Positions 31,601 to 41,560 of a stretch of DNA of 64,000 nt are shown piece after piece. The stretch is from Prorocentrum cordatum (lineage: Eukaryota; Sar; Dinophyceae; Prorocentrales; Prorocentraceae). The position numbers were made by a program, and so were the translations under genes. The stretch covers positions 148,517 through 212,516 of the forward strand of contig CAUYUJ010012147.1 in the NCBI GenBank assembly GCA_963575745.1. Direction: 5' to 3'. Numbering within the stretch: position 1 is the first letter of the stretch; each line of letters starts with the position of its first letter. Below the pieces are notes generated by a model. The model ran no database searches and was not told the DNA's origin. It saw nothing but the letters and a program-made list of their open reading frames with translations.

Positions 31601-34600
31601 TGATCGACGACGTCCTGCCTCTGGAGGCGGATCCGCCCCAAGACGACGACGTGGATCAGGAGGCGGACGAGCACGAGGAGGACGAGAAGGACGTGGAGCA
31701 GGAGGGCGGGGAGGAGATCTCGCAGATCGGCATTGTTGACGAGGCCGTGGAACCTGGGCAAGACGACGCTGCTAGGCACGTTGCCCGGGTGCTGGAGGGA
31801 GGCATCACGAGCTACGACGGCGACCTGATGCAGGACGACAAAATCTTCCTCCGGATCCAGCTTGAGGACTCCGTCGACGACATCGTGCTGCCCTGCGACA
31901 CGTCGCGCCTCACGAAGGAGCACCTCACGTTGCACCAGCCGGCCATGCCGAAGTACTGTCCCGGGTGCCGGGGAGGCAAGCACGCCAAGTGGCCTTCGCG
32001 GCGACGCCCGGTCAGCGGCGTGTGCGTTCGCTGCGCCGACGCGGACGAGAGGCCGTTCGGCGCGTGCGTGCACTTGGACCACATCGTCATGCAGCCGGGC
32101 TCGGAGGCCCCCCGATCGGCGAAGTACAGCTTGAACATGCTCGACCTGCGTACGAAGTTCGCCGGAGTCTTTCCGGCGAGCTCCAGGGACGCCGACACCA
32201 TCGTCGAGGCCCACCACACCTTCGACAACGCTGTGCCTGAGATCCGCCGCTGGTGGAGCGACAATGCCCCCGAACTTGCGGCTGCGAGCCGCAGGATCCG
32301 CAGGATGCGGCCGTTCGCGCACTATCGGAGCATCCCACGTGCGCCGCAGAGCAACGGAGTCATCGAGCGATTCAACCGCACTGTGGTCGAGGGGGCCCGG
32401 GCTTTGCTCCTCATGGCCGCCTTTCCGGCGTCGTGGTGGGTGTGCGCGATCTGTTATTGGTGCATGCAGTATAACGGCCACTGCAGGGGGGCGGACGGGT
32501 TCACTCCGTACGAGCGCCGCTACACGACGTCCGCCGAGTACGAGCAGTACCCGTTCGGAGCGCTAGTATTCGTCGCTGCTGCCCGGCGCGCCGGGGCCAA
32601 ACCTTCGAAATGGAGCCCCAGGATGGTGCCGCATGTGCTGGTCGGCATCGGCTGCGGGCCAGGCTTCGCGTGGAACCGGACGTACGGCGTCGTCAAGCTA
32701 GAGCACCTCCTCAACAGCGACCGGCCGTCCCGAGCAGGCATCAGGTACTCCGCGGAGGTCGACTTCCCAGACCGCATCATATTCCCCATCCGCCAGCGCC
32801 TCAAGCTCGCCGGAGCATCCAAGGATGCGAGCTTCCCAGCGCCAGCAGTGACTGGCGACAACGAGTCGTGGGCGTTGCAGCTGTCCGAGGTGAGCGAGGA
32901 GCCGGGCGACGAGGCCTACGACGGGGCCATGGAGGAGAACGCCCCGAAGCTGGAGCCCGGCAACTTCGTCGAGTCCGTCGTGCTGGACCCCGAGGACTCG
33001 CAGGCGGCGGACGACCCGGAGCCAGAGGAGGAGGTGGTCGAGAGGAACGGCGGCGAGCAGGCCGCCACCGAACACGAGCCTAAGGACGAGCCTGCCGAGC
33101 TCGGCCGTGCGGAGTTGGAGGTTGAGGGGAATCGTGCGCCCAAGGGCTGGAGGATTGACACCTTCCCGCACGGGCACCATACGAGGACGATTTCGGTTCC
33201 GCCCTGGAGCCGGAGGCCGCCCACGGTCCTCCCCGAGGCATGGCTCATGTTCAAGAAATCTCACCAGGAGAAGTTGCGCCAGGAGTGGAAGGAGAAGGGT
33301 CCCGTGGGCTTCGCCGCTCAAGAAGCTCGGAAGGCGGCATATGAACATGCCAAGCGGACCAGGGGGAGCCTCCCGGCAAGTGCCGTGGACGCTGCACGCG
33401 AGGACGCTCGTGGACCCCCGGCTCCTGAAGTACCGGCTGTGGCCCAGCTCATGTACGTGGGCAGGGATCGGCCGAGCGCGACGCCCGAGAACGAGGCCGC
33501 GCAAGTTCAAGATGTTCCTGCTGCTGCGACGGCCGGCGCGGTGGCCACGCGTCTGAGCCAATCTGGACTGCAGGGCGACATCTTGCGGACCGCTCGCACG
33601 AAAATACAGAGCGGGCAGTTCAAGGTTGTTGTGGTGGATATATCTACGGAGGAGGATTCGAATATCGCGGAGCTCATGCCGCAGCACGCCCTGACCGTCA
33701 GAGTCACGGAGGGCGACGAGCTGTGCAGGAAGGAGACCATCAGGGCGCTGCACGGCATCGTCCGGGCTTGCAGCCAGCTTGGCATTCCGCTGCACGTCTG
33801 GGTCAGCACGGTGCGCACGCCAGGCGAACTCCCAGACCGCCCTGTTGTGGTCGCTGTTGGCCTTTGCCGCCACGTCGTCAAGCAGGGGGGCTACATCTAC
33901 TGGGGGTGGCCGCCGACGTCCTCCGTGTGGTTGCGCACCGACGTGCGGCAGCTGCTAGAGTACGCTGGATCTGATCCTCGTGACGTCTCGATGGCTAGCC
34001 TCAGCGAGTCTGCCGTGGAGGGCCAGAGCGAAGACCCCATCAAGCGCCGCACGAACGACCTCCTGCGTGTGTTCACGAACAGCGCGGGGCTCCTTAAGTT
34101 GCTCGAGCCGCACGCCCAGGTGCCGGAGATGCCGCTGGAGTCGATCGACGGCTGTCGCGACGAAAGTGTGGACCTCCGAGGGCCATGCTCCCAGGAGCTC
34201 GCACGTCTGATCTGGCAGTCCATCTTGCCCATCGCCGGGGGCCACGCCGACCACGACGACATCGCGCAGAACGACGTCGGCAGGAAGACGCCTAAGTGGT
34301 CCGTGCTGGTCACCCGGAAGGTCCCGCTGAAGTCGGAGGAAGCAAAGTCGGCCAAGGCACGGGCTGCCATAGACAAGGAGCTCTCTGGGCACCGTGCCCG
34401 GAAAACCTGGGATGAGTCCACGGTGAGGGAATACAAGGACCTCATGCTCGACAACTCGAAGGCCGAGGTCATGACGGGCCGCATCTTCGGGATCTTGGGC
34501 GAGACCAACGCCGAAGCGGAGCATGAGGAGGATAGGAGGATGAAATTTCGTGCAGTGTTCCAGGGATCGAACATCAGAACTAAAGCGGGGACGGCGGCGG

Positions 34601-34719
34601 TGAACTTGTACGAGGAGGTGAGCAACAGCCCGGCGTCTTTCGTCGCCATTCGGTGCACCATGGCGGTGGCTATCCTGAAGCGCCTCAGCATCACGGTACG
34701 GGACGCGCTGCAAGCCTAG
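28648..34719 (+). CDS. copia gag-protease-integrase-RT (N-terminal part)
   Basis: Starts at the first ATG after the 5' LTR and runs to an in-frame TAG at 34717. Gag: a long charged coiled coil (about residues 50-390), then a globular segment, then two perfect CCCH fingers (C-x7-C-x5-C-x3-H, about 735-800). Protease: WVLDTAAS (about 847), with Ala where DSG or DTG normally has Gly. An acidic linker follows. Integrase: a zinc motif EHLTLH...CPGC (about 1091-1108) and a catalytic core with LDHI, WWSDNAPE and NGVIERFNR, giving Asp-x60-Asp-x34-Glu. After an acidic spacer the reverse-transcriptase fingers begin (KFRAVFQGSNI) and stop at DALQA, inside catalytic motif A. The TAG is probably a point change of a Gln or Tyr codon, since the frame continues unchanged. 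Confidence 0.9.
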   Translation: MAYRPTLIPLAGPPGMDPVAGPPSPGRQEQQGAADRSRSPHIPIADEAADLSADFARELSRIIENVDEERIHERMEEFEVEARRSRWEAEETVARRLRERYAAEAVVESSVRDEAIQAAEHSARHGMQAIRAEAQERERLRDQQLFAELRQRVEIVEHEAAQNQDVRWRQVVEGIAEECRDRCRAELHGELGVQQQQFLLTEEGVERQVAARFRELEANAERRVRLTEEGLRNECVHLEGRNDVLELRAHTRAAEAARVQAVATARQQIAVEAREKLFLDEQSVFEERIDMLREHVHEESEEAAVWRWQSDSTHEQLQESNRYSEVFSTEANEYIQKLGNEISDAFQRCAEATARATRTEALAESEMRKVAEVRRELAVAQRSAQHVGMTPAPPPRAPITMLPPLAKRVVNPLTSSGFRIGDAANRSRVDPTATAPLAAAPAMPSAASQGTVPSSGIGASPPAQHCIASSDSEDEDEAFMRRRTTVKEMKIDPLTSAAGLRKWTNALMTECCRVSNRSKVRAMKYVKSAFEAGRVEDVEYIPKKWDLFDTELCSALKSGASGAIDRQLTLYQEKNARLGTPTSGRAVLYMILRRFELDHGKAHRVHLTALNALKYNGDLEVYLDALDARLALMTVEPDEALLLAIVEPELRKVPDLAFEFAQFDRALDDAPEKTLEFLYDSARRACARATQNKTVDALTPTPKQVKQVRQATPKGKAKAAAREPAKLVPEHPQVACGFWRSGSCKFGDNCKHVHWKDSVHTPTAAWPAGTAVTLGRQPGDRCKFFADGKCSHGDKCIYKHGDGDKRDLAAVLKAKREADAKQKGKGGGKKLHLCSSESLWGTSDKWVLDTAASFDASGKGLQGAHKDLHDQVAVETGGGNVHCDRAVVTHLSEIGEDVEATVLEDADETVRVLTVGRRCAQLGFEFTWKPFAPAPDVFRPDGRRVDVKVDPDFVPYVESQPKPRRDPSAGKRLLVNVAVVDDDALIDDVLPLEADPPQDDDVDQEADEHEEDEKDVEQEGGEEISQIGIVDEAVEPGQDDAARHVARVLEGGITSYDGDLMQDDKIFLRIQLEDSVDDIVLPCDTSRLTKEHLTLHQPAMPKYCPGCRGGKHAKWPSRRRPVSGVCVRCADADERPFGACVHLDHIVMQPGSEAPRSAKYSLNMLDLRTKFAGVFPASSRDADTIVEAHHTFDNAVPEIRRWWSDNAPELAAASRRIRRMRPFAHYRSIPRAPQSNGVIERFNRTVVEGARALLLMAAFPASWWVCAICYWCMQYNGHCRGADGFTPYERRYTTSAEYEQYPFGALVFVAAARRAGAKPSKWSPRMVPHVLVGIGCGPGFAWNRTYGVVKLEHLLNSDRPSRAGIRYSAEVDFPDRIIFPIRQRLKLAGASKDASFPAPAVTGDNESWALQLSEVSEEPGDEAYDGAMEENAPKLEPGNFVESVVLDPEDSQAADDPEPEEEVVERNGGEQAATEHEPKDEPAELGRAELEVEGNRAPKGWRIDTFPHGHHTRTISVPPWSRRPPTVLPEAWLMFKKSHQEKLRQEWKEKGPVGFAAQEARKAAYEHAKRTRGSLPASAVDAAREDARGPPAPEVPAVAQLMYVGRDRPSATPENEAAQVQDVPAAATAGAVATRLSQSGLQGDILRTARTKIQSGQFKVVVVDISTEEDSNIAELMPQHALTVRVTEGDELCRKETIRALHGIVRACSQLGIPLHVWVSTVRTPGELPDRPVVVAVGLCRHVVKQGGYIYWGWPPTSSVWLRTDVRQLLEYAGSDPRDVSMASLSESAVEGQSEDPIKRRTNDLLRVFTNSAGLLKLLEPHAQVPEMPLESIDGCRDESVDLRGPCSQELARLIWQSILPIAGGHADHDDIAQNDVGRKTPKWSVLVTRKVPLKSEEAKSAKARAAIDKELSGHRARKTWDESTVREYKDLMLDNSKAEVMTGRIFGILGETNAEAEHEEDRRMKFRAVFQGSNIRTKAGTAAVNLYEEVSNSPASFVAIRCTMAVAILKRLSITVRDALQA

Positions 34720-36027
34720 CTCCAGGCTCGCATCAACGTGGACGGCAGGATCGAGACGTGGGTTGAGATACCCAGGGAGTGGTGGCCCGACTCGTGGTTC
34801 GAGGGGGGTGACAGGAGCAAGCCACTATACGTTCGGCCCGTGTGCCTGCTCCTCCTAGCCTTGTACGGGCACCCGGAGGCAGGAGCCCTGTGGGAGAAGA
34901 AGCTCACCCAGGTATTGCTCGGACTCGGATGGCATTCGGTGCCCTCTTGGCCGGGCGCGTTCGTCCATGCCGACGGGAGCATGCTGACCGTCTACGTCGA
35001 CGACCTGCTCCTGGCGGCTCTGGGGTGCAAGGCCGACGCCCACTGGGAGGCGCTGTGCAAGCGCATCGAGTTCAAGGACGAGCCGGCGCCGGTGAACAAG
35101 TTCATTGGTGCGTACTACGCCCTCGACCCTTTCGATCCGAAGCTCCCCGATGCGCCTCGCACAGTCACGACGTCGATGATCGATTACACCAGGGCGATGG
35201 TAGAGCGCTTCTGCACCGACGCCGGCCTCAGGATCACCAGGCCCGTGGACACGCCGTACATCTCAGCCGAGTCCTGGGCGCAGGACTCCGAGGAGGCAGG
35301 GAGGTTTGCAGACGTCGCGGCGTCGCACTCTGCCTCGTCTCTCTTCTTGTGCCGTGTTGGGCGGCCCGACCTGGCTGCAGCCACGCAGCGTCTGTGTAGC
35401 GGAGTGTCGCGCTGGACCACTGTCCACGACCTAGCGTTCATCCGTGTCATGACGTATGCTGCTTGCACCTCCACGCACGTCCTCAAGGGCACGCTTGCCC
35501 CGGCCGACGTGGACGATCTGTTGCTGCTGACGTACTCTGACGCCGATTGGAACGGCGACCCGATGACCAGCAAGTCCGTGACCGGATGGTGGATTGAGCT
35601 GTTCTCGCCGGCCTCTGGCCGTAGCTTCCCATTGTCTTGGGGATGTTCGCAGCAGTCGTCTACTGGAGGATCCACCGCGGAGACTGAGACAGTCGCATTC
35701 TCCCATGTCGTGCGGCGCGAGGCCATACCTATCCAGATGCTCCTGGACGAGGTCCTCCCACGCAGGATTGGGATAGCGTGCAGGGTCGACAACATGCAGA
35801 CGATCCAAGCCGTGACCAAAGGATATTCGAAGCGGCTGCGCCACCTGCCGCGCACGCAGCGCGTCTGCGTCGGCATGCTGCACGAGATGTTGAACGACCG
35901 GGGCCTCCAGCTGAGCATAGAGCACTGCCCCACCTTGCAGATGAAGGCCGACCTCTTCACCAAGGTCCTGAATGGCCCGAAGTTCCGAGCAGCGCTGGAG
36001 ATGATCCACATGATGCCACAGGCTTGA
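34720..36027 (+). CDS. copia reverse transcriptase C-terminal part and RNase H
   Basis: The same reading frame as the preceding ORF, right after its TAG. It contains the rest of the RT palm with the catalytic YVDD (in LTVYVDDLLLAA, about 34990-35020), the LYGHPEAGALWE motif, the thumb and a copia RNase H. The RNase H keeps its acidic residues in YSDADWNGD, STAETETVAF and CRVDNMQTI. The frame ends with a TGA just before the 3' LTR. Translation would need readthrough of the TAG; otherwise the copy cannot make an active polymerase and is non-autonomous. Confidence 0.9.
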   Translation, partial: LQARINVDGRIETWVEIPREWWPDSWFEGGDRSKPLYVRPVCLLLLALYGHPEAGALWEKKLTQVLLGLGWHSVPSWPGAFVHADGSMLTVYVDDLLLAALGCKADAHWEALCKRIEFKDEPAPVNKFIGAYYALDPFDPKLPDAPRTVTTSMIDYTRAMVERFCTDAGLRITRPVDTPYISAESWAQDSEEAGRFADVAASHSASSLFLCRVGRPDLAAATQRLCSGVSRWTTVHDLAFIRVMTYAACTSTHVLKGTLAPADVDDLLLLTYSDADWNGDPMTSKSVTGWWIELFSPASGRSFPLSWGCSQQSSTGGSTAETETVAFSHVVRREAIPIQMLLDEVLPRRIGIACRVDNMQTIQAVTKGYSKRLRHLPRTQRVCVGMLHEMLNDRGLQLSIEHCPTLQMKADLFTKVLNGPKFRAALEMIHMMPQA

Positions 36028-36068
36028 CTTCTGCGGCAGCGGTGCCAGCAGTCGCTCGGCGAGGGGTG

Positions 36069-37102
36069 TGTGGATGAGATCCCATTGCGAACGCCGCCGC
36101 TCGTGCCGGCAGGGGAGAGACACTGTGTGGCAGCATCCTTGTTTCTGACACATCAGGCTGAGACACTGTGTGGCGGCATCCTTGTTTCTGACATATCAGA
36201 ATAGAGTCAGAGTGAGTGATTGTACGCATGTCTAGCAGGTGTGATAACATGTTGTGTTTTTTCCTCCCTGTTGCCGCCCTGAGGCCTCAAGGGGGGGGGC
36301 ACGATTTGTCCGCCTCAGTGTGCCCGGAGTCGAAACTGTGTATGTGACTCGAGGCGGAAATTCGGGCAGTTATTACTTGTCTCAATAATTCGGGATGCAC
36401 TTCTGTGCACAAAGGTCTTGCACTTGCTGGTCTGGTGGCGCCTTCTGGCGGCTCACCGCGGCAGTGCGGGCCCCAGGCTGTGGCCTTGCCGTGTGCTGGT
36501 TCCGGGGTGCCGTGATCGTCCCACTTCTGCCTCGTGGCCGCCGGCCTGGTGGCGCCATTCGGCGCTCACCGCGGCGCGCCTCGGTTGCGAGTGCTCTGGG
36601 GAGTGTTGCGTCTCTGTGCCCAAGCCGACTTGTCGGACCGATTTCCGCCGGGCTGGTGGCGCCTTCGGGCGGCTCACCGCGGCGCGTGTGTATAGGATCT
36701 TGCAGAAACCAGTTATCCCACTAAGTGGGATAGAAGACGTGTGCACACTTGCGCATAATGTAGAGCGTGAAGGGGAACCGAGCTGTTAGACAAAAGTGTT
36801 TGACACTGCTCTCCGTTCCGATGCAACTTTGGCTCAAGCCCAAACGGGTTTGTAGCCTAACCAGGTTGAACTGCCAGTATCTTCTGTGATCCACGTGCCG
36901 GTGCATGGGAAAAAAGGCCAAGTGGCGACCTCGGACCAAACGGGCCGGGGAGCAAGTCAGAGCTAGAACCCAGTACTACACGGAGGTCCAGGAGACCGAG
37001 CAACAAGCCATAACGAGCGAGGCCAACGTAGAGGCCAACGGGGGCCAGAATACCGAGCAAGAGCTAGGGCGGTTGGAACAACAGACACTTGTCTTTTCCA
37101 CA
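36069..37102 (+). repeat. 3' LTR
   Basis: 1034 bases, TG...CA. It differs from the 5' LTR by roughly ten substitutions or small indels and lacks the T-rich blocks. It carries the same hairpin and spliced-leader-like sequence (36813-36838). A short basic frame (MGKKAKWRPRTKRAG, from 36905) is present in both LTRs; I do not regard it as a gene. Confidence 0.93.
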
Positions 37103-38440
37103 GTCGTCGTCGCCCCCCCCCCCTCTCCCTCTCCTCAGCAGCCCAGCGCGCTGCCCCCTCCGCCCCGACAGTTCAATTTCGGCGTCGTCGTCGCCCCCCC
37201 CCCCCCCTGTCCTTTTCCCCCGCAGCCCAGCGCGCCCCTCACCGCCCCGACGACTTTATTTCGGCGTCGTCGTCGCCCCCCCCCCCCCCCCTCCACACCC
37301 CCCTCTCCCGAGCAGCCCAGCGCGCCGCCCCCTTCGCCCCGACCACTTTATTTCGGCGTCGTCGTCGCCCCCCCCCCCTTCCTTCCCCAGCAGCCCAGCC
37401 CAGCGCACCGCCCCCTCCGCCCCGACCATGTTATTCTCTTGCACAGGGTGTCTAGAGCTCCGACCATTTTATTTCGCGTCGCTACCCCCCCCCGTGTCCT
37501 CAGCGCCAGAGTGGGGCCCCCACGCCGTGGCTCTCTGCCCCAAGCCCCCCCGCGTCCCCAGCGCCCCAGCGGGGGCCCCGCCCACTGCCCCCTCCGCCAC
37601 GAACGCTTTATCCCGCGTCGCCCCCCCCCGCCCCCCCGCGCCCCCAGCGCCAGTGTGAGGCCCCCGCGCCGTGGCTTTCCGCCCCGAGCCCGCCGCGTCC
37701 CCAGCGCCCCAGCGGGGGCCACGCCCACTGCCCCCTCCGCCACGAACGCTTTATCCCGCGTCGCACCTCCCCCCCCCGCCCCCGCGTCCCCAGCGCCAGC
37801 GTGGGGCCCCCGCGCCGTGGCTGTTTGCCCCAAGCCCCACCGCGCCCCCAGCGCCCCAGCGGGGCCCCCGCCCACTGCCCCCTCCGACACGAACGCTGCA
37901 TTACGCGTCGCACCCCCCCCCCCGCGCCCCCAGCGCCAGAGTGGGACCCCCGCGCCGTGGTTCTCCGCCCCGAGCCCCCCCGCGTCCCCAGCGCCCCAGC
38001 GGGGGCCACGCCCACTGCCCCTTCCGCCACTAACGCTTCATCCCGCGTCGCGCCGCACACCACCTCCCCTACCTCCCTCCCCGCGTCCCCAGCGCCCCAG
38101 TGGGGGCTCCGCCCCGTGCCCCCTCCGCCCCGACAATTTTATTCCGCGTCGCGACGCACGCCACCTCCCACCTTCCCCCCCTTTCCCCAGCGCCCCAGTT
38201 GGACCCCCGCCCCGTGGCCCTCTGCCCCAAGCCCCGCCCAGTGCCCCCTCCGCCCCGACAGTTTATTCCGCGTCGCGGCACACACCACCACCCCTCCTCT
38301 CCGCGCCCCCAGCGCCCCAGTGGGACCTCCGCCCCGTGCTCCCTCCGCTCCGAGCACTTTATTCCGCGTCGCGACGCACGCCGCCTCCCCCACCCTCCCC
38401 ACCTGGGACTTGGGCCCCGTTGCTGGGCCCAGAGGGCGAT
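37103..38440. repeat. GC-rich minisatellite, right part
   Basis: Resumes the same unit type as 26390-27403 (TTTATTTCGGCGTCGTCGTC). From about 37480 a related variant takes over, with TTTATCCCGCGTCGC and CAGCGCCCCAGCGGGGGCC in units of about 125 bases. Open frames through it are Pro/Ala/Arg-rich artefacts of the repeat. Confidence 0.9.
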
Positions 38441-38454
38441 GCCTTGCCCCCTCT

Positions 38455-38562
38455 TCCCCCCTCCTCCTCCTCCACCTCCTCCTCCTCCTCCTCCTCCTCC
38501 TCCTCCTCCTCCTCCTCCTCCTCCTCCTCCTCCCCCTCCCCCTCCCCCTCCCCCTTTCTTTT
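38455..38562. repeat. (CTC)n microsatellite
   Basis: CTC repeats passing into CCCCCT repeats. Confidence 0.95.
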
Positions 38563-38599
38563 TTGTGCAAGGGCCATGGCACGCGTGCCACTTGTTGGT

Positions 38600-39121
38600 G
38601 GGCCCCCTGGTGCACGCCCCCCTCGCCGCGCCTAGGCCGCAGCCACATTTTCATCATTTTCGTGAGGAAGTCTCAGGCAAAACGGGGGAGTCCGGATCCG
38701 GTTGTTTTGTTGACGCCCGCTTTCCCTGTCAAAAAACAATATAAAATGACATGTCTTGTTCTAACATAACCAAGCTTCAAGAATCCTTTGTAAAAAATGG
38801 CACGAAGTGCACACTCGCGCGCGCAAGATGAAATCCTACCAAAACCTTAGTTTTCGTAGCGATTTTAACATAAAAACATGAAAAACCCAATGGTTTTTCA
38901 AAAAAAAGTTTCAAAAATTCATCCCGCGCGCTCTTGCGGATTTCTTAGGAAACCCAATACTTTTTCAACATTTCTGTCAAACGGGCTCTTGCGAGCAACT
39001 TTTTCACGTGCTTCGAACTTCTGCAACAACGGTTGCGCGCCTGCCAGGGCCATCATCCCTGTCAAATAATACCATATGGGACACATTCGTTTTTTCTTCG
39101 CGCGCGCACGCCGAAATCTTC
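38600..39121. repeat. composite repeat, module A copy 1
   Basis: Begins GGGCCCCCTGGTGC and includes CATTTTCATCATTTTCGTGA, AAAATGACATGTCTTGTTCT and CCTGCCAGGGCCATCATCCC. It ends at CGCGCGCACGCCGAAATCT. It is lower in GC than its surroundings and has no conserved frame. Copies 2 and 3 (39449-39973, 40819-41342) are closer to each other than to this one. Confidence 0.9.
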
Positions 39122-39196
39122 AATTGCAGGGGGAAAAGTCGTATACTAAGCTAGCTTACAGAAAATGTTACCACAACAAGTCATTGTACCCATGCG

Positions 39197-39448
39197 CCAG
39201 TGTAGTAGCCAAGGTCGTCCGCAGGCCACGAAGTGAGGTGTCCGAACGTCATAGGGCGGGAAGCTGGGTGTGGGTGGTGGCGAAGAGTCGTTTGGAAATT
39301 TGGTAGAGCTTGAACCGGCCCCCCCACAAAGTGGGGGTATTGCCCGCCTCCTATGAAAACCCTGGCACTGGTGAGAACGGAGTGTCCCCACGTGCTAGTA
39401 ATTGTTGTTGTTGTTGAACATTATTTATTCTAAAGAATAATTATTGTT
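39197..39448. repeat. composite repeat, module B copy 1
   Basis: Runs from CCAGTGTAGTAGCC through GAACGTCATAGGGCGGGAAG and CCCCACAAAGTGGGGGTATT (a small hairpin) to a (GTT)n tract and an AATTATT tail. Other copies are at 40568-40818 and 41561-41788. The end microsatellite could be the 3' tail of a short retroposon. Confidence 0.9.
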
Positions 39449-39973
39449 GGGCCCCCTGGTGCGCGCCCCCCCTGCGCCGCCTAGGCCGCAGCTACATTTT
39501 CATCATTTTCGTGAGGAAGCCTCAGAAAAGAGGGTGTGTACAGGATCCGGTTGTTTTGTTGTAATCCGCTTTCCCTTGCAAAAAACAATAGAAAATGACA
39601 TTTCTTGTTCTAATATAATCAAATTTCAAGAATCCCTTGCAAAAAATAAGGTAAAGTGGACATTCGCGCGCGCAAGACGAAATCCTTCCAAAACCTTAGT
39701 GTTCGCAGCGATTTTAACATAAAAACATCAAAAAACCAATGGTTTTTCAACAAAAAACTGTCAAAATCTCATCCCGCGCGCTCTTGCGGATTCGTAGGAA
39801 ACCCAACACTTTTTAAACATTTCTGTCAAACGGGCTTTTGCGAGCAACTTTTTCGAACTTCTGCGACAACGGTTGCGCACCTGCCAGGGCCATCATCCCT
39901 GTCAAATAATACCATGCGGGACACATTCGTTTTTTCTTCGCGCGCGCACGCCGAAATCTCCAAAAACCATTGG
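39449..39973. repeat. composite repeat, module A copy 2
   Basis: Follows module B copy 1 without a spacer, sharing the TTATTGTTGGG junction seen again at 40819. Confidence 0.9.
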
Positions 39974-40567
39974 GCTTCTTAAGAATTTTAGCACCGCGCA
40001 TCATAAAATCACACGAATCGCACCGTAGGTCCTCGAAAAACACCTGCACGACTTTTCAAAATTTCTACCCGCGCGCGCTGTCCGAATCCTAAAAAAAAAC
40101 CAATGGTTTTCCAACATTTATGTTACATGAGCTCGCGCGAGCTACTTTCGCACGCTCTTGCAACGGGGTTCGCGCGCCTGCCAGGGGCCACAATCCCTTG
40201 CGGTTGCGCCATAGGTTGCGCCCTCGGCCGCCGAGAATAAAACGTCCCCCTATTGGTTGCGCCATAGGTTGCGCCCTCGGCCGCCGAGAATAAAACGCCC
40301 CCCTACTGGTTGCGCCATAGGTTGCCCCAGGAGGCCTTCAAGAGGCCCCAAGAGCCCGCCGTGAGGACCCAATAAGCCCCCAAGAGGCCCCAAGATGCTT
40401 CCAAGAAGCCCCCCAAAGCCCCTCAAGAGGACCCCAAGCGGCGCCAGGAGGCTTCCCCCCTTCCCCAAGAGGACCCCAAGCGGCCCCAGGAAGCCTCCGA
40501 CTGATCACTGGCACATCCGTAGCCATCTCGGATCAAAGTATCGCCTGTGTTCTTGGATGGTCCGTGG
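39974..40567. other. insert between composite repeat modules
   Basis: Contains a 70-base direct duplication (GGTTGCGCCATAGGTTGCGC and CCTCGGCCGCCGAGAATAAA, about 40200-40320) and a CCCCAAGAGG-type minisatellite (40325-40500) also found near 44850 and 45410. No gene. Confidence 0.7.
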
Positions 40568-40818
40568 CCAGTGTAGTAGCCACGGTCGTCCGCAGGCCAC
40601 GAAGTGAAGTGTCCGAACGTCATAGGGCGGGAAGCTGGGTGTGGGTGGTGGCGAAGAGTCGTGTGGATATTTGGTAGAGCTTGCACTGCCCCCCCACAAA
40701 GTGGGGGTATTGGCTGGCGTCGCATGAAAACCCTGGCACTGGTGAGAACACTGAGCGTTCGGGTAAAGTGATTGTTGTTGTTGTTGAACATTATTAATTC
40801 TAAAGAATAATTATTGTT
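40568..40818. repeat. composite repeat, module B copy 2
   Basis: Very close to module B copy 3. It joins module A copy 3 directly. Confidence 0.9.
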
Positions 40819-41342
40819 GGGGCCCCTGGTGCACGGCCCCCCTGCGCCGCCTAGGCCGCAGCTACATTTTCATCATTTTCGTGAGGAAGCCTCAGGTAAT
40901 TCGATGTGATCAAGATCCGGTTGTTTTGTTCCCCCCCGCTTTCCCTTGCAAAAAACACTATAAAATGACATTTCTTGTTCTAATATAATCAAATTTCAAG
41001 AATCCCTTGCAAAAAATAAGGTAAAGTGGACATTCGCGCGCGCAAGACGAAATCCTTCCAAAAGCTTAGTGTTCGGAGCGATTTTAACATAAAAACATCA
41101 AAAAACCAATGGTTTTTCAACAAAAAAATGTCAAAATCTCATCCCGCGCGCTCTTGCGGATTCGTAGGAAAACCAACACTTTTTAAACATTTCTGTCAAA
41201 CGGGCTTTTGCGAGCAACTTTTTCGAACTTCTGCGACAACGGTTGCGCACCTGCCAGGGCCATCATCCCTGTCAAATAATACCATGCGGGACACATTCGT
41301 TTTTTCTTCGCGCGCGCACGCCGAAATCTCCAAAAACCATTG
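40819..41342. repeat. composite repeat, module A copy 3
   Basis: Nearly identical to module A copy 2 apart from the first 120 bases. It is followed by ATCATGTGTATACGT-type short repeats (41343-41450) and three copies of GGCTTAACAACTTCTGTGGG (41468-41548). Confidence 0.9.
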
Positions 41343-41560
41343 GGTATCATGTGAGTACGTATCATGTGTATCATGTGTATACGTATCAACTATCTTGTGA
41401 GTACGTATCATGTGTATCATGTGTATCATGTACCATATGCATCATATGCAACAGATGTTCTGTGGAAGGCTTAACAACTTCTGTGGGTTAACAAGGCTTA
41501 ACAACTTCTGTGGGTGTACGAACGTAGGCTTAACAACTTCTGTGGGTGTGTACTCCACGC

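Larger units (their letters stand above)
27404..37102 (+). mobile_element. Ty1/copia-type LTR retrotransposon
   Basis: A 9.7-kb element bounded by direct LTRs that start TGTGGATGAG and end TTTTCCACA. The flanks carry a candidate 6-bp target duplication GTCGTC (27398-27403 and 37103-37108), though the site lies in a GTC-rich repeat, which weakens that evidence. The internal region encodes gag, protease, integrase, reverse transcriptase and RNase H, with integrase before reverse transcriptase, which defines the copia order. It has inserted into the minisatellite described on both sides. The LTRs differ at only about ten bases apart from a poly(T) expansion, so the insertion is recent. I could not identify a tRNA primer-binding site after the 5' LTR; before the 3' LTR there is only a weak purine stretch (GAGGGG, about 36061-36066). 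Confidence 0.93.

Noticed and set aside
30571-32481. 636-codon minus-strand frame inside the copia element
   Set aside because: An antisense shadow of the integrase-protease region; the plus strand carries the catalytic motifs.
36905-38635. 576-codon frame running from the 3' LTR into the minisatellite
   Set aside because: It crosses the LTR boundary and continues in Pro/Ala/Arg repeats; the shared N-terminal part is LTR sequence present in both copies.
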